A stretch of 64,000 nucleotides of DNA from Martinezella lusitana (GTDB taxonomy: Bacteria; Pseudomonadota; Alphaproteobacteria; Rhizobiales; Rhizobiaceae). Every line of letters starts with the position of its first letter. The stretch's first letter is position 1. A model generated the notes under the pieces. It was not told where the DNA came from, made no database searches, and saw nothing but the letters and a program-made list of their open reading frames with translations. Below, piece by piece: positions 19,960-29,156 of this stretch. Both the position numbers and the translations under genes were made by a program. The stretch is taken from positions 372,001 through 436,000 of the forward strand of contig NZ_FMAF01000005.1 in NCBI RefSeq assembly GCF_900094565.1. The letters are read 5' to 3'.

Positions 19960-20442
19960 ATGACGGAAGTTTTTCCGATTGTTTTGAATGTGGGCGACGA
20001 GGCACCCGATTTCGATTTGCCACGCGATGGCGGCGGCCATGTGCGTCTAGCCGATTTCGGCGGAAAACCGCTGGTATTGTTCTTCTATCCTAAGGACGAC
20101 ACGACAGCCTGCACGACCGAATCGATTTCCTTCACCGCGCTTAAAGCCGATTTCGACAAGGCCGGCGTCGCGATCCTCGGCATATCGCCCGATACGGTGA
20201 AGAGCCATGACAAATTCGTCAGGAAACACGCGCTTTCCGTGCCGCTCGCCTCCGACGGGGAAAAGACGATGGCGATGGCCTATGGCGTTTGGAGGGAAAA
20301 GAGCATGTATGGCCGAACCTATATGGGTGTCGTCCGCTCGACCTTTCTGATTGGCGCCGACGGCCGCATCGCAAGGATATGGGATAAGGTAAAAGTAGCC
20401 GGCCACGCCGAAGAGGTTTTGGCCGCGGCGAAGGAGCTTTGA
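19960..20442 (+). CDS. bcp: Thioredoxin-dependent peroxiredoxin Bcp
   Basis: Peroxiredoxin of the Bcp/PrxQ group, 160 residues, cytosolic, reducing peroxides through its peroxidatic cysteine C51 in YPKDDTTACTTES. The threonine three places before the cysteine, needed for catalysis, is kept, but the usual TPGC reads TTAC. No second cysteine occurs five residues later, or anywhere else in the protein, so it should work as a 1-Cys enzyme using an outside thiol. The next gene starts four bases after its stop, pointing to co-transcription. There is no strong ribosome-binding site before the ATG. Confidence 0.92.
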   Translation: MTEVFPIVLNVGDEAPDFDLPRDGGGHVRLADFGGKPLVLFFYPKDDTTACTTESISFTALKADFDKAGVAILGISPDTVKSHDKFVRKHALSVPLASDGEKTMAMAYGVWREKSMYGRTYMGVVRSTFLIGADGRIARIWDKVKVAGHAEEVLAAAKEL

Positions 20443-20446
20443 CGGC

Positions 20447-21277
20447 ATGTCAGGCGACCTCGACACGATCACATCGCTGCGCGGTGGCGCCATTGCGGCC
20501 ATTCGTTCGGCCGATCTCGATCGCAAGACCGGGCTCGCCCAGGAATCCGCAACGCGCTGGTTTGCGCGCACCCTGTCATTGCGTTCGCCACTCGATCCGC
20601 CGCTGGCAGATCGACCCGGCCGGCCCGAACGGCCGGAGCTGGTTCCGCCGAAGCATATGGAGAAGCGCTCGCTGCATACGCTGAAGGGCCGCATCGCGCT
20701 GCTGCACGCTATCGCCCATATCGAGCTGAACGCGGTCGATCTTGCGCTCGACATCGTCGCACGCTTCGCGACCGAGCCGGTTCCCAATTCCTTCTTCGAC
20801 GGCTGGATGCAGGTCGCCTTCGAGGAAGCGAAACATTTCCGGATGGTGCGGACCCGGCTGCGCGAGCTGGGCGCGGATTATGGCGATCTGTCCGCCCATG
20901 ACGGCTTGTGGCAGGCGGCCCATGCAACGCGCACTGACCTCACCGCTCGCCTCGCCGTCGTGCCGTTGATCCTGGAAGCCAGAGGACTCGACGTGACGCC
21001 CGCCCTGCAGGCAAAGATGCGCGAGACCGGAGACATGGAAAGCGCGGCCGTGCTCGACGTCATCTACAATGACGAAAAAGGCCATGTCGCCGTCGGCGCC
21101 AAATGGTTCCGTTTTCTCTGCGCGCGGGAAAAGCGCGATCCGGCGCGTGCGTTCCAGGAGCTGGTGCGCGCAAACTTCCGTGGCTCGCTCAAGGCGCCAT
21201 TCAACGATATCGCCCGCGCCGAGGCTGGATTGACGCCCTCTTTCTACCGCTCGCTCACATCCACAAGTAACGCCTAA
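20447..21277 (+). CDS. DUF455 ferritin-like protein
   Basis: A 276-residue DUF455 protein with a ferritin-like helical bundle. The metal-ligand pattern is visible as IAHIELNAVDLAL, AFEEAKHFRM, an ILEARGLDVTP helix and IYNDEKGHVAVG, which would give a carboxylate/histidine di-iron or similar site. The reaction is unknown. It starts four bases after bcp, so an oxidative-stress or iron-linked role is a reasonable inference from context only. Confidence 0.87.
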   Translation: MSGDLDTITSLRGGAIAAIRSADLDRKTGLAQESATRWFARTLSLRSPLDPPLADRPGRPERPELVPPKHMEKRSLHTLKGRIALLHAIAHIELNAVDLALDIVARFATEPVPNSFFDGWMQVAFEEAKHFRMVRTRLRELGADYGDLSAHDGLWQAAHATRTDLTARLAVVPLILEARGLDVTPALQAKMRETGDMESAAVLDVIYNDEKGHVAVGAKWFRFLCAREKRDPARAFQELVRANFRGSLKAPFNDIARAEAGLTPSFYRSLTSTSNA

Positions 21278-21392
21278 AATACTAAAATAAAAGAACTTTT
21301 CCGTTTTCTGACAATCGCGCGGAAAGTATTCATTAACCATAATCCCGTGTACTCCCATTGGGTGCCTGAGAGCATCGATTGGGAGATTCTCG

Positions 21393-22709
21393 GTGACAGC
21401 AAAGCCTTACAACCGGGTTTTCGGCAAACAACAGCGGTGTCACACCATCATCCTCGCAAGTGGAGAGACGGTGCGCCACATGACCGTGCGTCCATGGATG
21501 GCGGCACTGTTCGTCTGCCTCGCAGGCCTGTTTTCGATCGGCTACCTGCTGGCGACCTCCTACCTCGTCCTGCGCGACGATCTGATCGGCGCGACGATGG
21601 CCCGCCAGGCGCGTATGCAATATGATTATGAGGATCGCATCGCCGCACTGCGTGCCCAGGTCGATCGCGTCACCTCCCGCCAGCTTCTCGATCAGCAGGT
21701 CGTCGAAGAGAAAGTCGACAAGCTCATCGAGCAGCAGCAACAGCTGTCGTCGCGCGGCGGCAAGCTCAACGCATTGCTCGACAGGGCCGAAAGCTCGGGC
21801 CTCACCGATAAAACCCCGCATGCCGATGCGAACACGGCGGCTGCAAAGAACGAGCATGCGCAGCTGACCGCGCCAAAGGCCATCGAAAAGCTTCTTACCA
21901 ACGGCAAGCCCGCAGATGTCACGCCGGACAACTCCACCCTCGCCTACGTCCCCGCCCCGGAAACGGTCGCCGATCGCGCCGACCGCGTCTTTTCGAAAGT
22001 GACGCTGTCGCTGAAACATATCGAACAGGATCAGCTAACGCGCATCCGAAATCTCACCGCAGACGCATCCGGGACGGCGAACGAGATTCAGGCGATCATG
22101 TCCAATGTCGGCGTTAAGATCCCGAACGAGGTCGTGGTCAGTGATAGCGAAGATGACGACGGTGGCGTTGGCGGCCCCTATGTGGCGCCGGAAAATGTCG
22201 ACCAGTTCGAGCAGTCGATGGCCGATCTCGATACGGCGCTAACGCGCCTGGAGACGGCGCGAGGTGCCGCCGAGAGCCTGCCCTTCCGAAATCCTGCACC
22301 GGGCAAGCTCGTCACCAGCCCCTTCGGCAATCGCAAGGATCCCTTCTTCGGCACGCTGGCTCTCCATCCCGGCACCGATTTCCATTTCAGCCCCGGCGAA
22401 AAGATCAAGGCGACGGCCCCTGGCAGGATCGTTTCGGCGGGCTGGACAGGCGGCTATGGCAATATGGTGGAGATCGATCACGGCGACGGCATCTCGACGC
22501 GCTACGGCCATATGGAGGAAGTGCTTGTCAAAGTCGGCGATAAGGTCAGCACCGGTGACCCGATCGGCCTCGCCGGCAGCACCGGGCGTTCCACAGGCAC
22601 GCATCTGCACTACGAAGTCCGGGAAAATGGGCGTCCTATAGACCCGATGTATTTCATCAATGCCGGTACAAAACTCGCAAGTTACATCAGCGGTCTCGGC
22701 GCGATTTAA
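21393..22709 (+). CDS. M23 family metallopeptidase, membrane-anchored
   Basis: A 438-residue peptidoglycan endopeptidase-like protein. A single membrane helix lies at about residues 35-60. A coiled-coil, glutamine-rich region follows (LRAQVDRVTSRQLLDQQVV, then KLIEQQQQL), and a C-terminal LytM/M23 domain. The zinc-binding residues are all present: H and D in LHPGTDFHF and the HxH in THLHYEV. It could thus be active, with a likely role in cell-wall remodelling. The start is the GTG at 21393 preceded by GGGAG at seven bases. Confidence 0.88.
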   Translation: MTAKPYNRVFGKQQRCHTIILASGETVRHMTVRPWMAALFVCLAGLFSIGYLLATSYLVLRDDLIGATMARQARMQYDYEDRIAALRAQVDRVTSRQLLDQQVVEEKVDKLIEQQQQLSSRGGKLNALLDRAESSGLTDKTPHADANTAAAKNEHAQLTAPKAIEKLLTNGKPADVTPDNSTLAYVPAPETVADRADRVFSKVTLSLKHIEQDQLTRIRNLTADASGTANEIQAIMSNVGVKIPNEVVVSDSEDDDGGVGGPYVAPENVDQFEQSMADLDTALTRLETARGAAESLPFRNPAPGKLVTSPFGNRKDPFFGTLALHPGTDFHFSPGEKIKATAPGRIVSAGWTGGYGNMVEIDHGDGISTRYGHMEEVLVKVGDKVSTGDPIGLAGSTGRSTGTHLHYEVRENGRPIDPMYFINAGTKLASYISGLGAI

Positions 22710-22803
22710 CTGCCAGGATTGTGACAAACGAGCAACAAACATGGCACTAATCCAAAAATTGCGTTACGAATGAACTTCGGGTCGGCAGAAGCGACTGCTT
22801 TCC

Positions 22804-22832
22804 TTGACTCTGTGGGTATTTGGTTCTATGTC
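22804..22832 (+). promoter_or_regulatory. Promoter of the DEAD-box helicase gene
   Basis: TTGACT (22804-22809) and TATGTC (22827-22832) are separated by 17 bases. Transcription would begin near 22840, leaving a leader of about 28 bases before the ATG at 22868, which fits that start choice. Confidence 0.5.
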
Positions 22833-22867
22833 GCGCTGCATTACGGCATGCTCCTGTGTGTCGATTC

Positions 22868-24424
22868 ATGGTGTTCGACCGAACCGAGACGGAACTAGTT
22901 TTCCCTTTGACAACATTTGCTGACCTTGGCTTGAGCCAAAAAGTCCTTTCCGCGGTAACTGACGCGGGCTACACGACACCGACTCCGATTCAGGCCGGTG
23001 CCATCCCATTTGCGCTGCAGCGCCGCGATATTTGTGGTATCGCCCAGACGGGTACCGGTAAGACGGCTTCCTTCGTGCTGCCGATGCTGACGCTGCTCGA
23101 GAAAGGGCGCGCTCGTGCCCGCATGCCGCGCACGCTGATTCTGGAGCCAACGCGAGAGCTGGCCGCCCAGGTTGCCGAGAATTTCGAGAAATACGGCAAG
23201 AACCATCGCCTCAACATCGCCCTGCTGATCGGCGGCGTGTCCTTCGAAGAGCAGGACCGCAAGCTGGAGCGTGGCGCCGACGTGCTGATTTGCACGCCGG
23301 GCCGCCTGCTTGATCATTTCGAGCGCGGCAAGCTGCTGATGAGCGCCGTCGAAATCTTCGTCATCGACGAAGCCGACCGTATGCTCGACATGGGTTTCAT
23401 CCCCGATATCGAGCGCATCGCCAAGCTCATTCCCTTCACGCGCCAGACGCTGTTCTTCTCGGCCACGATGCCGGCGGAAATCCAGAAGCTGGCAGACCGC
23501 TTCTTGCAGAATCCGGAACGTGTCGAGGTCTCGGCGCCCGCGTCAACGGCAAAGACTGTCACGCAGCGCTTCGTCGCCTCGCATGGCAAGGACTACGAGA
23601 AGCGCGCCACGCTGCGCGATCTCATCCGAGCCCAGACGGACCTGAAGAACGCGATCATCTTCTGCAATCGCAAGGTAGATGTGGCCGACCTCTTCCGTTC
23701 GCTTGAACGCCACGGCTTCTCGGTCGGCGCATTGCATGGTGACATGGATCAGCGCTCGCGCACGACGATGTTGCAGAATTTCCGTGACGGCCAGATCCAG
23801 CTTCTCGTCGCCTCCGACGTCGCGGCACGCGGTCTGGACCTTCCCGATGTCGGCCACGTCTTCAATTTCGATGTTCCGATCCATTCGGAAGACTATGTCC
23901 ATCGCATCGGCCGTACCGGTCGCGCCGGTCGTTCCGGCGCCGCTTTCACTCTCGTGACGAAACGCGACACCAAGCATATCGACGCGATCGAAAAGCTGAT
24001 CGGCGAAGATGTCCAGTGGCTGAACGGTGATCTGTCGGCACTGCCGCCGGCCGAGGAAGGTGGGGACGACAATCGTTCTCCTCGCCGCCGCGAGCCGAAA
24101 GGCAGAGGCCGCGAGCGTGATCGCAGCCCCAGAGGCCGGAGTGCCTCGAGTCATAAATCTGATATCGACGTCGAGGATAATGGCGTCGAAGTGATCGAAG
24201 CAGCACCAGCAAAGGCCGAGAGCGTGAGAAACGAGCGCAAGTCTGAGAACAACAACAAATCCAACAACGGTTCTCGCAACAATCACCGGCCCTTCCCCGC
24301 TGCGAACGACGACAACCGCGAACGCCGCAGCCGTTATCGCGACCAGGATGACGGCCCGACACCGGTTGGCTTCGGCGACGACATTCCCGCTTTCATGCTG
24401 ATCGTCGCGAACGCCAAGGGCTGA
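22868..24424 (+). CDS. DEAD-box RNA helicase (RhlE-like)
   Basis: ATP-dependent RNA helicase of 518 residues. All core motifs can be read: a Q-motif region PTPIQ, motif I AQTGTGKT (59-66), PTRELA, TPGR, DEAD, SAT, and motif VI HRIGRTGRAG. The tail after residue ~385 is rich in Arg, Asp, Glu, Ser and Asn, including an NNNKSNNGSRNNH stretch, as in RhlE-type proteins, and probably binds RNA. The chosen ATG at 22868 lies just after a promoter; a TTG at 22907 (giving MTTFADLGLSQ) is a fair alternative, as many relatives begin there. Confidence 0.92.
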   Translation: MVFDRTETELVFPLTTFADLGLSQKVLSAVTDAGYTTPTPIQAGAIPFALQRRDICGIAQTGTGKTASFVLPMLTLLEKGRARARMPRTLILEPTRELAAQVAENFEKYGKNHRLNIALLIGGVSFEEQDRKLERGADVLICTPGRLLDHFERGKLLMSAVEIFVIDEADRMLDMGFIPDIERIAKLIPFTRQTLFFSATMPAEIQKLADRFLQNPERVEVSAPASTAKTVTQRFVASHGKDYEKRATLRDLIRAQTDLKNAIIFCNRKVDVADLFRSLERHGFSVGALHGDMDQRSRTTMLQNFRDGQIQLLVASDVAARGLDLPDVGHVFNFDVPIHSEDYVHRIGRTGRAGRSGAAFTLVTKRDTKHIDAIEKLIGEDVQWLNGDLSALPPAEEGGDDNRSPRRREPKGRGRERDRSPRGRSASSHKSDIDVEDNGVEVIEAAPAKAESVRNERKSENNNKSNNGSRNNHRPFPAANDDNRERRSRYRDQDDGPTPVGFGDDIPAFMLIVANAKG

Positions 24425-24480
24425 TAAGTCCACATCCGAACCGTTACGCCGGAGTTAACGGCACATTTCGGGATGTAGGC

Positions 24481-24903
24481 ATGGGCAAACCCGGCATCGA
24501 TTTCCCAGGATTAGGAACCGGTCTCGCAATATTGCGGGACGGGAAGATTTTGCTCTACAGGCGCCTCAAGGCGCCTGAGGCCGGCTTCTGGAGCATCGTC
24601 GGCGGCAAGGTCGACCATATGGAGCCCGCAGCCAGGGCCGCCATCCGCGAGGCGGAAGAGGAAAGCGGCCTTTCCATCGGCCGGACCGAATACCTCTGCA
24701 CAGAAGAGGTTATCGTCGAAGCGGATCGACAGCATTGGATTTCGCTGATCTATGTTTGCAGGGATTTTTCCGGCGAGCCGCGCCTGATGGAGCCCGACAA
24801 GCTCTCCGATTTCGGCTGGTTCGGCCGCAGCGAGTTGCCACAACAACTATCCGCTTTCGCCAAAGCAACGATTGCGCATCTGAGCGAAGACGATTTTCGC
24901 TGA
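24481..24903 (+). CDS. Nudix hydrolase
   Basis: A 140-residue Nudix protein. The Nudix box is complete: GGKVDHMEPAARAAIREAEEE followed by SGL, matching GX5EX7REUXEEXGU. It probably hydrolyses a nucleoside diphosphate derivative; the substrate cannot be fixed. It starts 56 bases after the helicase and ends three bases before the convergent TfoX-type gene. Confidence 0.9.
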   Translation: MGKPGIDFPGLGTGLAILRDGKILLYRRLKAPEAGFWSIVGGKVDHMEPAARAAIREAEEESGLSIGRTEYLCTEEVIVEADRQHWISLIYVCRDFSGEPRLMEPDKLSDFGWFGRSELPQQLSAFAKATIAHLSEDDFR

Positions 24904-24906
24904 CGC

Positions 24907-25227
24907 CTACTTATCGGCGCGCAACGCAGCCTCATAGGCCAGCCTTACCCAGTGCGCCATGATGTCGGGATCGTCGAAGGCATCATCGGGAACCGACCAG
25001 TAAGGCATATTGACGGCCTTGCCCTTCTTGCCCTCATAAGCCCAACGCCGAGCTCCGGCCGCCTCGAACTCCGAAGCACTGACGTCATCTGCCTTCAAAA
25101 GTATCTCGTCATCCACTTCGAGCGCCAGGATCCGGCCCATATGGTAGATCCCCTTGCCGCCGAACATTCGCTTGATCGCTACCGGCCCGAGCGACTGAAA
25201 CATCTCTTCGATATCGTTATTGTCCAT
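24907..25227 (-). CDS. TfoX N-terminal domain protein
   Basis: A 106-residue protein consisting only of the TfoX N-terminal domain (MFQSLGPVAIKRMFGGKGIY, later MPYWSVPDDAFDDPDIMAHW). TfoX in gamma-proteobacteria controls competence, but stand-alone N-domains in rhizobia have no known job. It is the last gene of the minus-strand block, three bases after the molybdopterin-binding fusion gene. Confidence 0.88.
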   Translation of the reverse strand: MDNNDIEEMFQSLGPVAIKRMFGGKGIYHMGRILALEVDDEILLKADDVSASEFEAAGARRWAYEGKKGKAVNMPYWSVPDDAFDDPDIMAHWVRLAYEAALRADK

Positions 25228-25230
25228 TCC

Positions 25231-26865
25231 CTATCCCTTTAAAACGCCGCCGGCGGCGATGACGGCCTCGGGCGTATCGACGTCGAGATGCGCCGCCTCG
25301 CCGATATCGACGTCGACAACCGGAAGCCCGGACGTCTCGATGATATGCCGCGCGCCGACATCGCCCTCGAGCCGCATGACCGCGTTCAGCACCGCACGCG
25401 GCAATATGACTGGGTTGCCGCGCTTGCCGCCCGATACCGCGCGCACGATCGCCTGGCCATTCGCCTCGCGAAACGCGGCGATCAAGGTTTTCAAGTCGTC
25501 GCTGGTGACGCCAGGCATATCGGCCAGCATGACGAGGACACCGTCCGCACGCTGCGCACCCTGCGTGCCGACGCCTGCAACCAGCGAGCTTGCCATGCCG
25601 GATGCATAATCCGGATTGAACACCTGCTCAACGGCAAGATCGCGCAACGCCAGCTCGATGTCGTCGCGACGGTGGCCCGTGACGACGATGACCGCAGATG
25701 CTCCGCCTGCCATGGCCGTCGAGGCCGATCGACGGACCAATGGGACGCCGTCGAACTCGGCCAGCAGCTTGTGCGAGCCGCCCTCGCCCATGCGGCTCGC
25801 CCGGCCGGCGGCCAGCAGCACGACGGCAACCGATATCTGCGCCGCCGGCTTGGCGGCGATATCGCGCGGACGCGGACGCGACTGTATTTCCATGAGCAAT
25901 CCTCCAACGCCCATGCCGCTGATATCCTGCGGCGTCGGTTGTTCGCCGGCTAAGATACGATCCAGCACCCAGTCGAAACCGTTTTCCTTCGGGCTGCGGG
26001 CACATCCCGGTGCGCCGACGACATGGACATCGCCCACCTTGCCGAGTACCAAAAGGTTGCCGGGATCGACAGGCATGCCGACCTGAATGACCTCACCGCC
26101 CGCAAGCCGGATCGCCTCCGGAATGACATCGCCGGCATCGATAACGGCGGAGGCACCGAAAACGATCACCAGCTTCGGCAATTGGTCCGGTACCTCCAAC
26201 GCCTGACCGATCGCATCGGCGACCGCTTTCGCCCGGTGGGCGACGCGCTCCTCCCGTTGCAAAACGCTGCCTGCAAGCTGAAGCCGCTGAGAGAGGATGC
26301 GCGCCGTCTTGTCCATGACACCAGTCTTCAGCGACGGCAGCTCCGTGGCGACAAGCGACACCGCATGCGGCAGGAACGGCTTGACTTCGAAAACCGGCAT
26401 TCGCCGCAGAATGTCGGCCCCGGCCGCCACCTTCAGCCCCGAAACCGCCAGCGGAATGATCTTGAAGGTCGCCACCACGTCGCCTGATCGCACCGGCACA
26501 TGATCGGCAAGACAGGCAAGCGTGATGGCCGGGTCGACGCTGTTGAGCCGATCGACTGCGGCGCGATTTGCCACGAACAGGCCGTCGACCGCGCTGTGAA
26601 TATTGACACGCCCGGTCGTCGCCTTGGAAAAGGTCAGGTGATCGGGTGCAACGGCTTGCGCGAGCTGCTCGGCCGCCTCGTCCTCCATAAGATCGCCGGG
26701 TTCGATCCGCGCCGCGATGACGTGATCGATCCCGGCGGCGATCAGTCGTTCGACATCGCCATGGTCAAGCTTGTGCCCTTTGGCAAAACTACCATCGGAT
26801 AACCGAAGGGAATGTGCCAGAACCGCGCCCTCGGCGTTCACAGTCGAAAATTCCCCGAAGATCAT
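25231..26865 (-). CDS. Molybdopterin-binding (MoeA-like) and MobA-like nucleotidyltransferase fusion
   Basis: A 544-residue two-part protein. Residues about 1-330 resemble a MoeA/MogA-type molybdopterin-binding domain (LPKLVIVFGASAVIDAGDVI near 230, then GEVIQVGMPVDPGN). Residues about 350-540 are a MobA/MocA-like nucleotidyltransferase with VLLAAGRASRMGEGG, a lysine (HKLLAEFDG) and MLADMPGVT. Such fusions are known in proteobacteria and are expected to insert Mo and add CMP to make the cytosine dinucleotide cofactor of xanthine/CO-dehydrogenase type enzymes. The ATG overlaps the XdhC stop by four bases (ATGA, 26862-26865), so translation is coupled. Confidence 0.87.
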   Translation of the reverse strand: MIFGEFSTVNAEGAVLAHSLRLSDGSFAKGHKLDHGDVERLIAAGIDHVIAARIEPGDLMEDEAAEQLAQAVAPDHLTFSKATTGRVNIHSAVDGLFVANRAAVDRLNSVDPAITLACLADHVPVRSGDVVATFKIIPLAVSGLKVAAGADILRRMPVFEVKPFLPHAVSLVATELPSLKTGVMDKTARILSQRLQLAGSVLQREERVAHRAKAVADAIGQALEVPDQLPKLVIVFGASAVIDAGDVIPEAIRLAGGEVIQVGMPVDPGNLLVLGKVGDVHVVGAPGCARSPKENGFDWVLDRILAGEQPTPQDISGMGVGGLLMEIQSRPRPRDIAAKPAAQISVAVVLLAAGRASRMGEGGSHKLLAEFDGVPLVRRSASTAMAGGASAVIVVTGHRRDDIELALRDLAVEQVFNPDYASGMASSLVAGVGTQGAQRADGVLVMLADMPGVTSDDLKTLIAAFREANGQAIVRAVSGGKRGNPVILPRAVLNAVMRLEGDVGARHIIETSGLPVVDVDIGEAAHLDVDTPEAVIAAGGVLKG

Positions 26866-27569
26866 GGCTTCGGGCCCTTGGGCAACGACACGTCGCGCTC
26901 GCGAAGGGCGCCGATGATCTCGGCCAGAATGGCGACCGCGATCTCCGCCGGGCTCGCCGCGCCGATGGGAAGACCGATGGGGGCGTGGATGCGGGCGAGA
27001 TCCTCTTCGGTCAATCCTTCCCGCTTCAAGCGCTCCAAGCGGCCGGCATGCGTCTTGCGGCTGCCGAGCGCGCCGACATAGAAACAGCCCGTCCCCAGCG
27101 CTTGCGCAATCGGCTCGTCGTCGATCTTCGGATCGTGGGTAACGGCGACCAGCGCCATATAGCTGTCGAGCGGCCGTTCCTTCAGTGCATCCGCAGGCCA
27201 ATCGGCAATCAGGTCGATACCCTCGAAACGCTCCGGCGTCGCAAAGGCCGTGCGTGGATCGATGATGGTCACATCGAAGTCGGCAAGTGCCGCCATTCGC
27301 GCCAGGACCTGACTGATATGCACCGCCCCGATGACGACGATACGCGGCGGCGGCAGGTGAACGTTCAGGAACAGACTCTGTCCTTCAACCGCGACCAGTG
27401 CCGATTTGCCCGAACGGAATGTGGACGCGACTGCATCGGCCAGAGCGCCTTCGAGCTTGTCGCCCTCGACGATCAGCCTGTCACGCCCGCCCGACAGGTC
27501 GGTGGCAAGAATCGCCGCCCGCCGCTCGCGCCGCAATTCATTCAGCTTCGCCAGTATCTGACGATCCAT
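26862..27569 (-). CDS. XdhC Rossmann-domain protein
   Basis: A 235-residue protein with the C-terminal Rossmann domain of XdhC/CoxI proteins (RIVVIGAVHISQVLARM, IIDPR, then CFYVGALGSRKTHAGRLERL). These bind the molybdenum cofactor and help its sulfuration or insertion into xanthine-dehydrogenase-type enzymes. The N-terminal XdhC domain is encoded separately by the gene before it; stop and start overlap by one base (TGATG). The two halves may thus form one complex. Confidence 0.9.
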   Translation of the reverse strand: MDRQILAKLNELRRERRAAILATDLSGGRDRLIVEGDKLEGALADAVASTFRSGKSALVAVEGQSLFLNVHLPPPRIVVIGAVHISQVLARMAALADFDVTIIDPRTAFATPERFEGIDLIADWPADALKERPLDSYMALVAVTHDPKIDDEPIAQALGTGCFYVGALGSRKTHAGRLERLKREGLTEEDLARIHAPIGLPIGAASPAEIAVAILAEIIGALRERDVSLPKGPKP

Positions 27570-27898
27570 CAGGCAAGCCTCTCGACATAGACGCGGATTC
27601 GGCCACCGCAGGAGAGGCCGACGCGCCAGGCAGTCTCGTCGGCAACGCCGAATTCCAGCATGCGGGACTTGCCGTTTTCGATAACGTCGAGCGCCTCGGT
27701 GATCACGGCACCTTCCACACAGCCGCCCGAAACGGAGCCGTGGAAATTGCCCTCGCTGTCGATCACGAGGTGACTGCCCGCCGGGCGCGGCGCCGAACCC
27801 CAGGTATCGACGACGGTCGCCATGGCAACGCTGCGGCCTGCCGACACCCATTCCTCCGCGATCACGAGCGGATCCAGACTTTCGGATATATTTGTCAT
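27569..27898 (-). CDS. XdhC/CoxI N-terminal domain protein
   Basis: A 109-residue protein made of the XdhC/CoxI N-domain: VDTWGSAPRPAGSHLVI, then the conserved SVSGGCVEGAV and GLSCGGRIRVYVE with two cysteines. The start at 27898 has GAGG upstream. It begins 10 bases after the VWA gene stop and is directly followed by the Rossmann-domain half. Together they are one split XdhC. Confidence 0.9.
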   Translation of the reverse strand: MTNISESLDPLVIAEEWVSAGRSVAMATVVDTWGSAPRPAGSHLVIDSEGNFHGSVSGGCVEGAVITEALDVIENGKSRMLEFGVADETAWRVGLSCGGRIRVYVERLA

Positions 27899-27908
27899 CG
27901 GAGCCTCA

Positions 27909-29153
27909 TTACTTACAGAGAAACCGCCGCGGATCGTAGGCATCCGCGCGGCCGGCGGTGAGAGCCGATACGAGATCGGCCAGAGATAATAGATTGTGGA
28001 CCGGACGGAATTCGTCAACATGCGGCAGCATGGCTTTTACACCGCGGGCGCGCGCTTGGAAGCCATCGAACCGCAACAGGGGATTGAGCCAGATCAGCCG
28101 CCGACAGGAGCGATGCAGACGGTCCATCTCCTGAGCGAGCAGTTCCACGCCCTCCCGCTCCAGCCCGTCGGTGATCAAGAGCACGATCGCGCCCTGCCCG
28201 AGCACCCGGCGCGCCCAGAGCCGGTTGAAGTCCTTCAGCGTCTCACCGATGCGCGTCCCTCCGGACCAGTCCCGCACCGCCGCTGCGCATTCGTCGAGCG
28301 CCTGATCCGGATCTTTGTGACGCATCGCTCTGGTGACATTGGTCAGCCGCGTGCCGAAGAGAAAAGTGTGCACGCGCCGACGCCGCTCGGTCAGCACATG
28401 CAGGAAATGCAGGAAGATGCGCGTATATTGGCTCATCGAACCGGAAATATCGGCCAGCACGACGAGCGGCGGCTGTATTTGCTTGGCTTGCCGAAAACGC
28501 GGCAGAATCAGCTCGCCCCCGGTACGCAAGGCAGACCGCATCGTCGCGCGCGGATCGATCTTGACTGGTCTGCGCGACGGCGCAAAGCGGCGCGTGCGTA
28601 CCCGATCCAGTGGTAATCGCAGCTTTGCGAGCTCCTTCTTGGCAACGGCAATTTCAGCCGCCGACATCTGCGCAAAATCCAACCCGCGCAGAATCTCGCT
28701 GCCCGACGTCGTAAACCGGGCATCGATCTCGATGTCGGGCGTCTCGCGTTGCGGACGGCGGTCGTCGCGGTTATCAAGTAGGGCATCGCCCGCGCGGGTT
28801 TCGCCGGGCTTCGGCTTCTCCTTCTCACGATTGGCGGGCGCGATCGGCGACATCATCGCGATCATCTTTGCAACGAGATCGCGCGAGCGCCAGAACAGCC
28901 GGAATGCCTCGTCGAAAACTGCCAGGTCCTCATGTCGCGTGACGAAGACCGAACACAGAGCGGCGTAGAATTCCTCGCGCGAACCTATACCGATCGCTTC
29001 CACCGCCTCGATGGCATCCGCAATTGCCCCGGGCCCGATCTTCAGCCCGGCCTTGCGGAGCGCGCGCCCGAAAAAGACGATATTATCGGCAAGACGCCCG
29101 TCACCGGGCGGTGACGGCGCAACGGTGATGCCATCCTGCGCGCCCGGTTCCAT
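27909..29153 (-). CDS. VWA domain protein, CoxE-like
   Basis: A 414-residue protein of the CoxE-like group. The von Willebrand A domain in the second half has a full MIDAS site (LADISGSMSQ) and LLITDGLER. It works with MoxR-type AAA+ ATPases as a chaperone pair; in Oligotropha, CoxD and CoxE mature the active site of CO dehydrogenase. Here the ATPase gene is immediately upstream, three bases away. The start is the ATG at 29153. Confidence 0.9.
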   Translation of the reverse strand: MEPGAQDGITVAPSPPGDGRLADNIVFFGRALRKAGLKIGPGAIADAIEAVEAIGIGSREEFYAALCSVFVTRHEDLAVFDEAFRLFWRSRDLVAKMIAMMSPIAPANREKEKPKPGETRAGDALLDNRDDRRPQRETPDIEIDARFTTSGSEILRGLDFAQMSAAEIAVAKKELAKLRLPLDRVRTRRFAPSRRPVKIDPRATMRSALRTGGELILPRFRQAKQIQPPLVVLADISGSMSQYTRIFLHFLHVLTERRRRVHTFLFGTRLTNVTRAMRHKDPDQALDECAAAVRDWSGGTRIGETLKDFNRLWARRVLGQGAIVLLITDGLEREGVELLAQEMDRLHRSCRRLIWLNPLLRFDGFQARARGVKAMLPHVDEFRPVHNLLSLADLVSALTAGRADAYDPRRFLCK

Positions 29154-29156
29154 GGT

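Noticed and set aside
19826..20023. Short minus-strand frame whose stop overlaps the GTG of the AsmA-like gene
   Set aside because: The four-base overlap looks like coupling, but the frame runs 64 bases into bcp, has no family match and no good ribosome-binding site.
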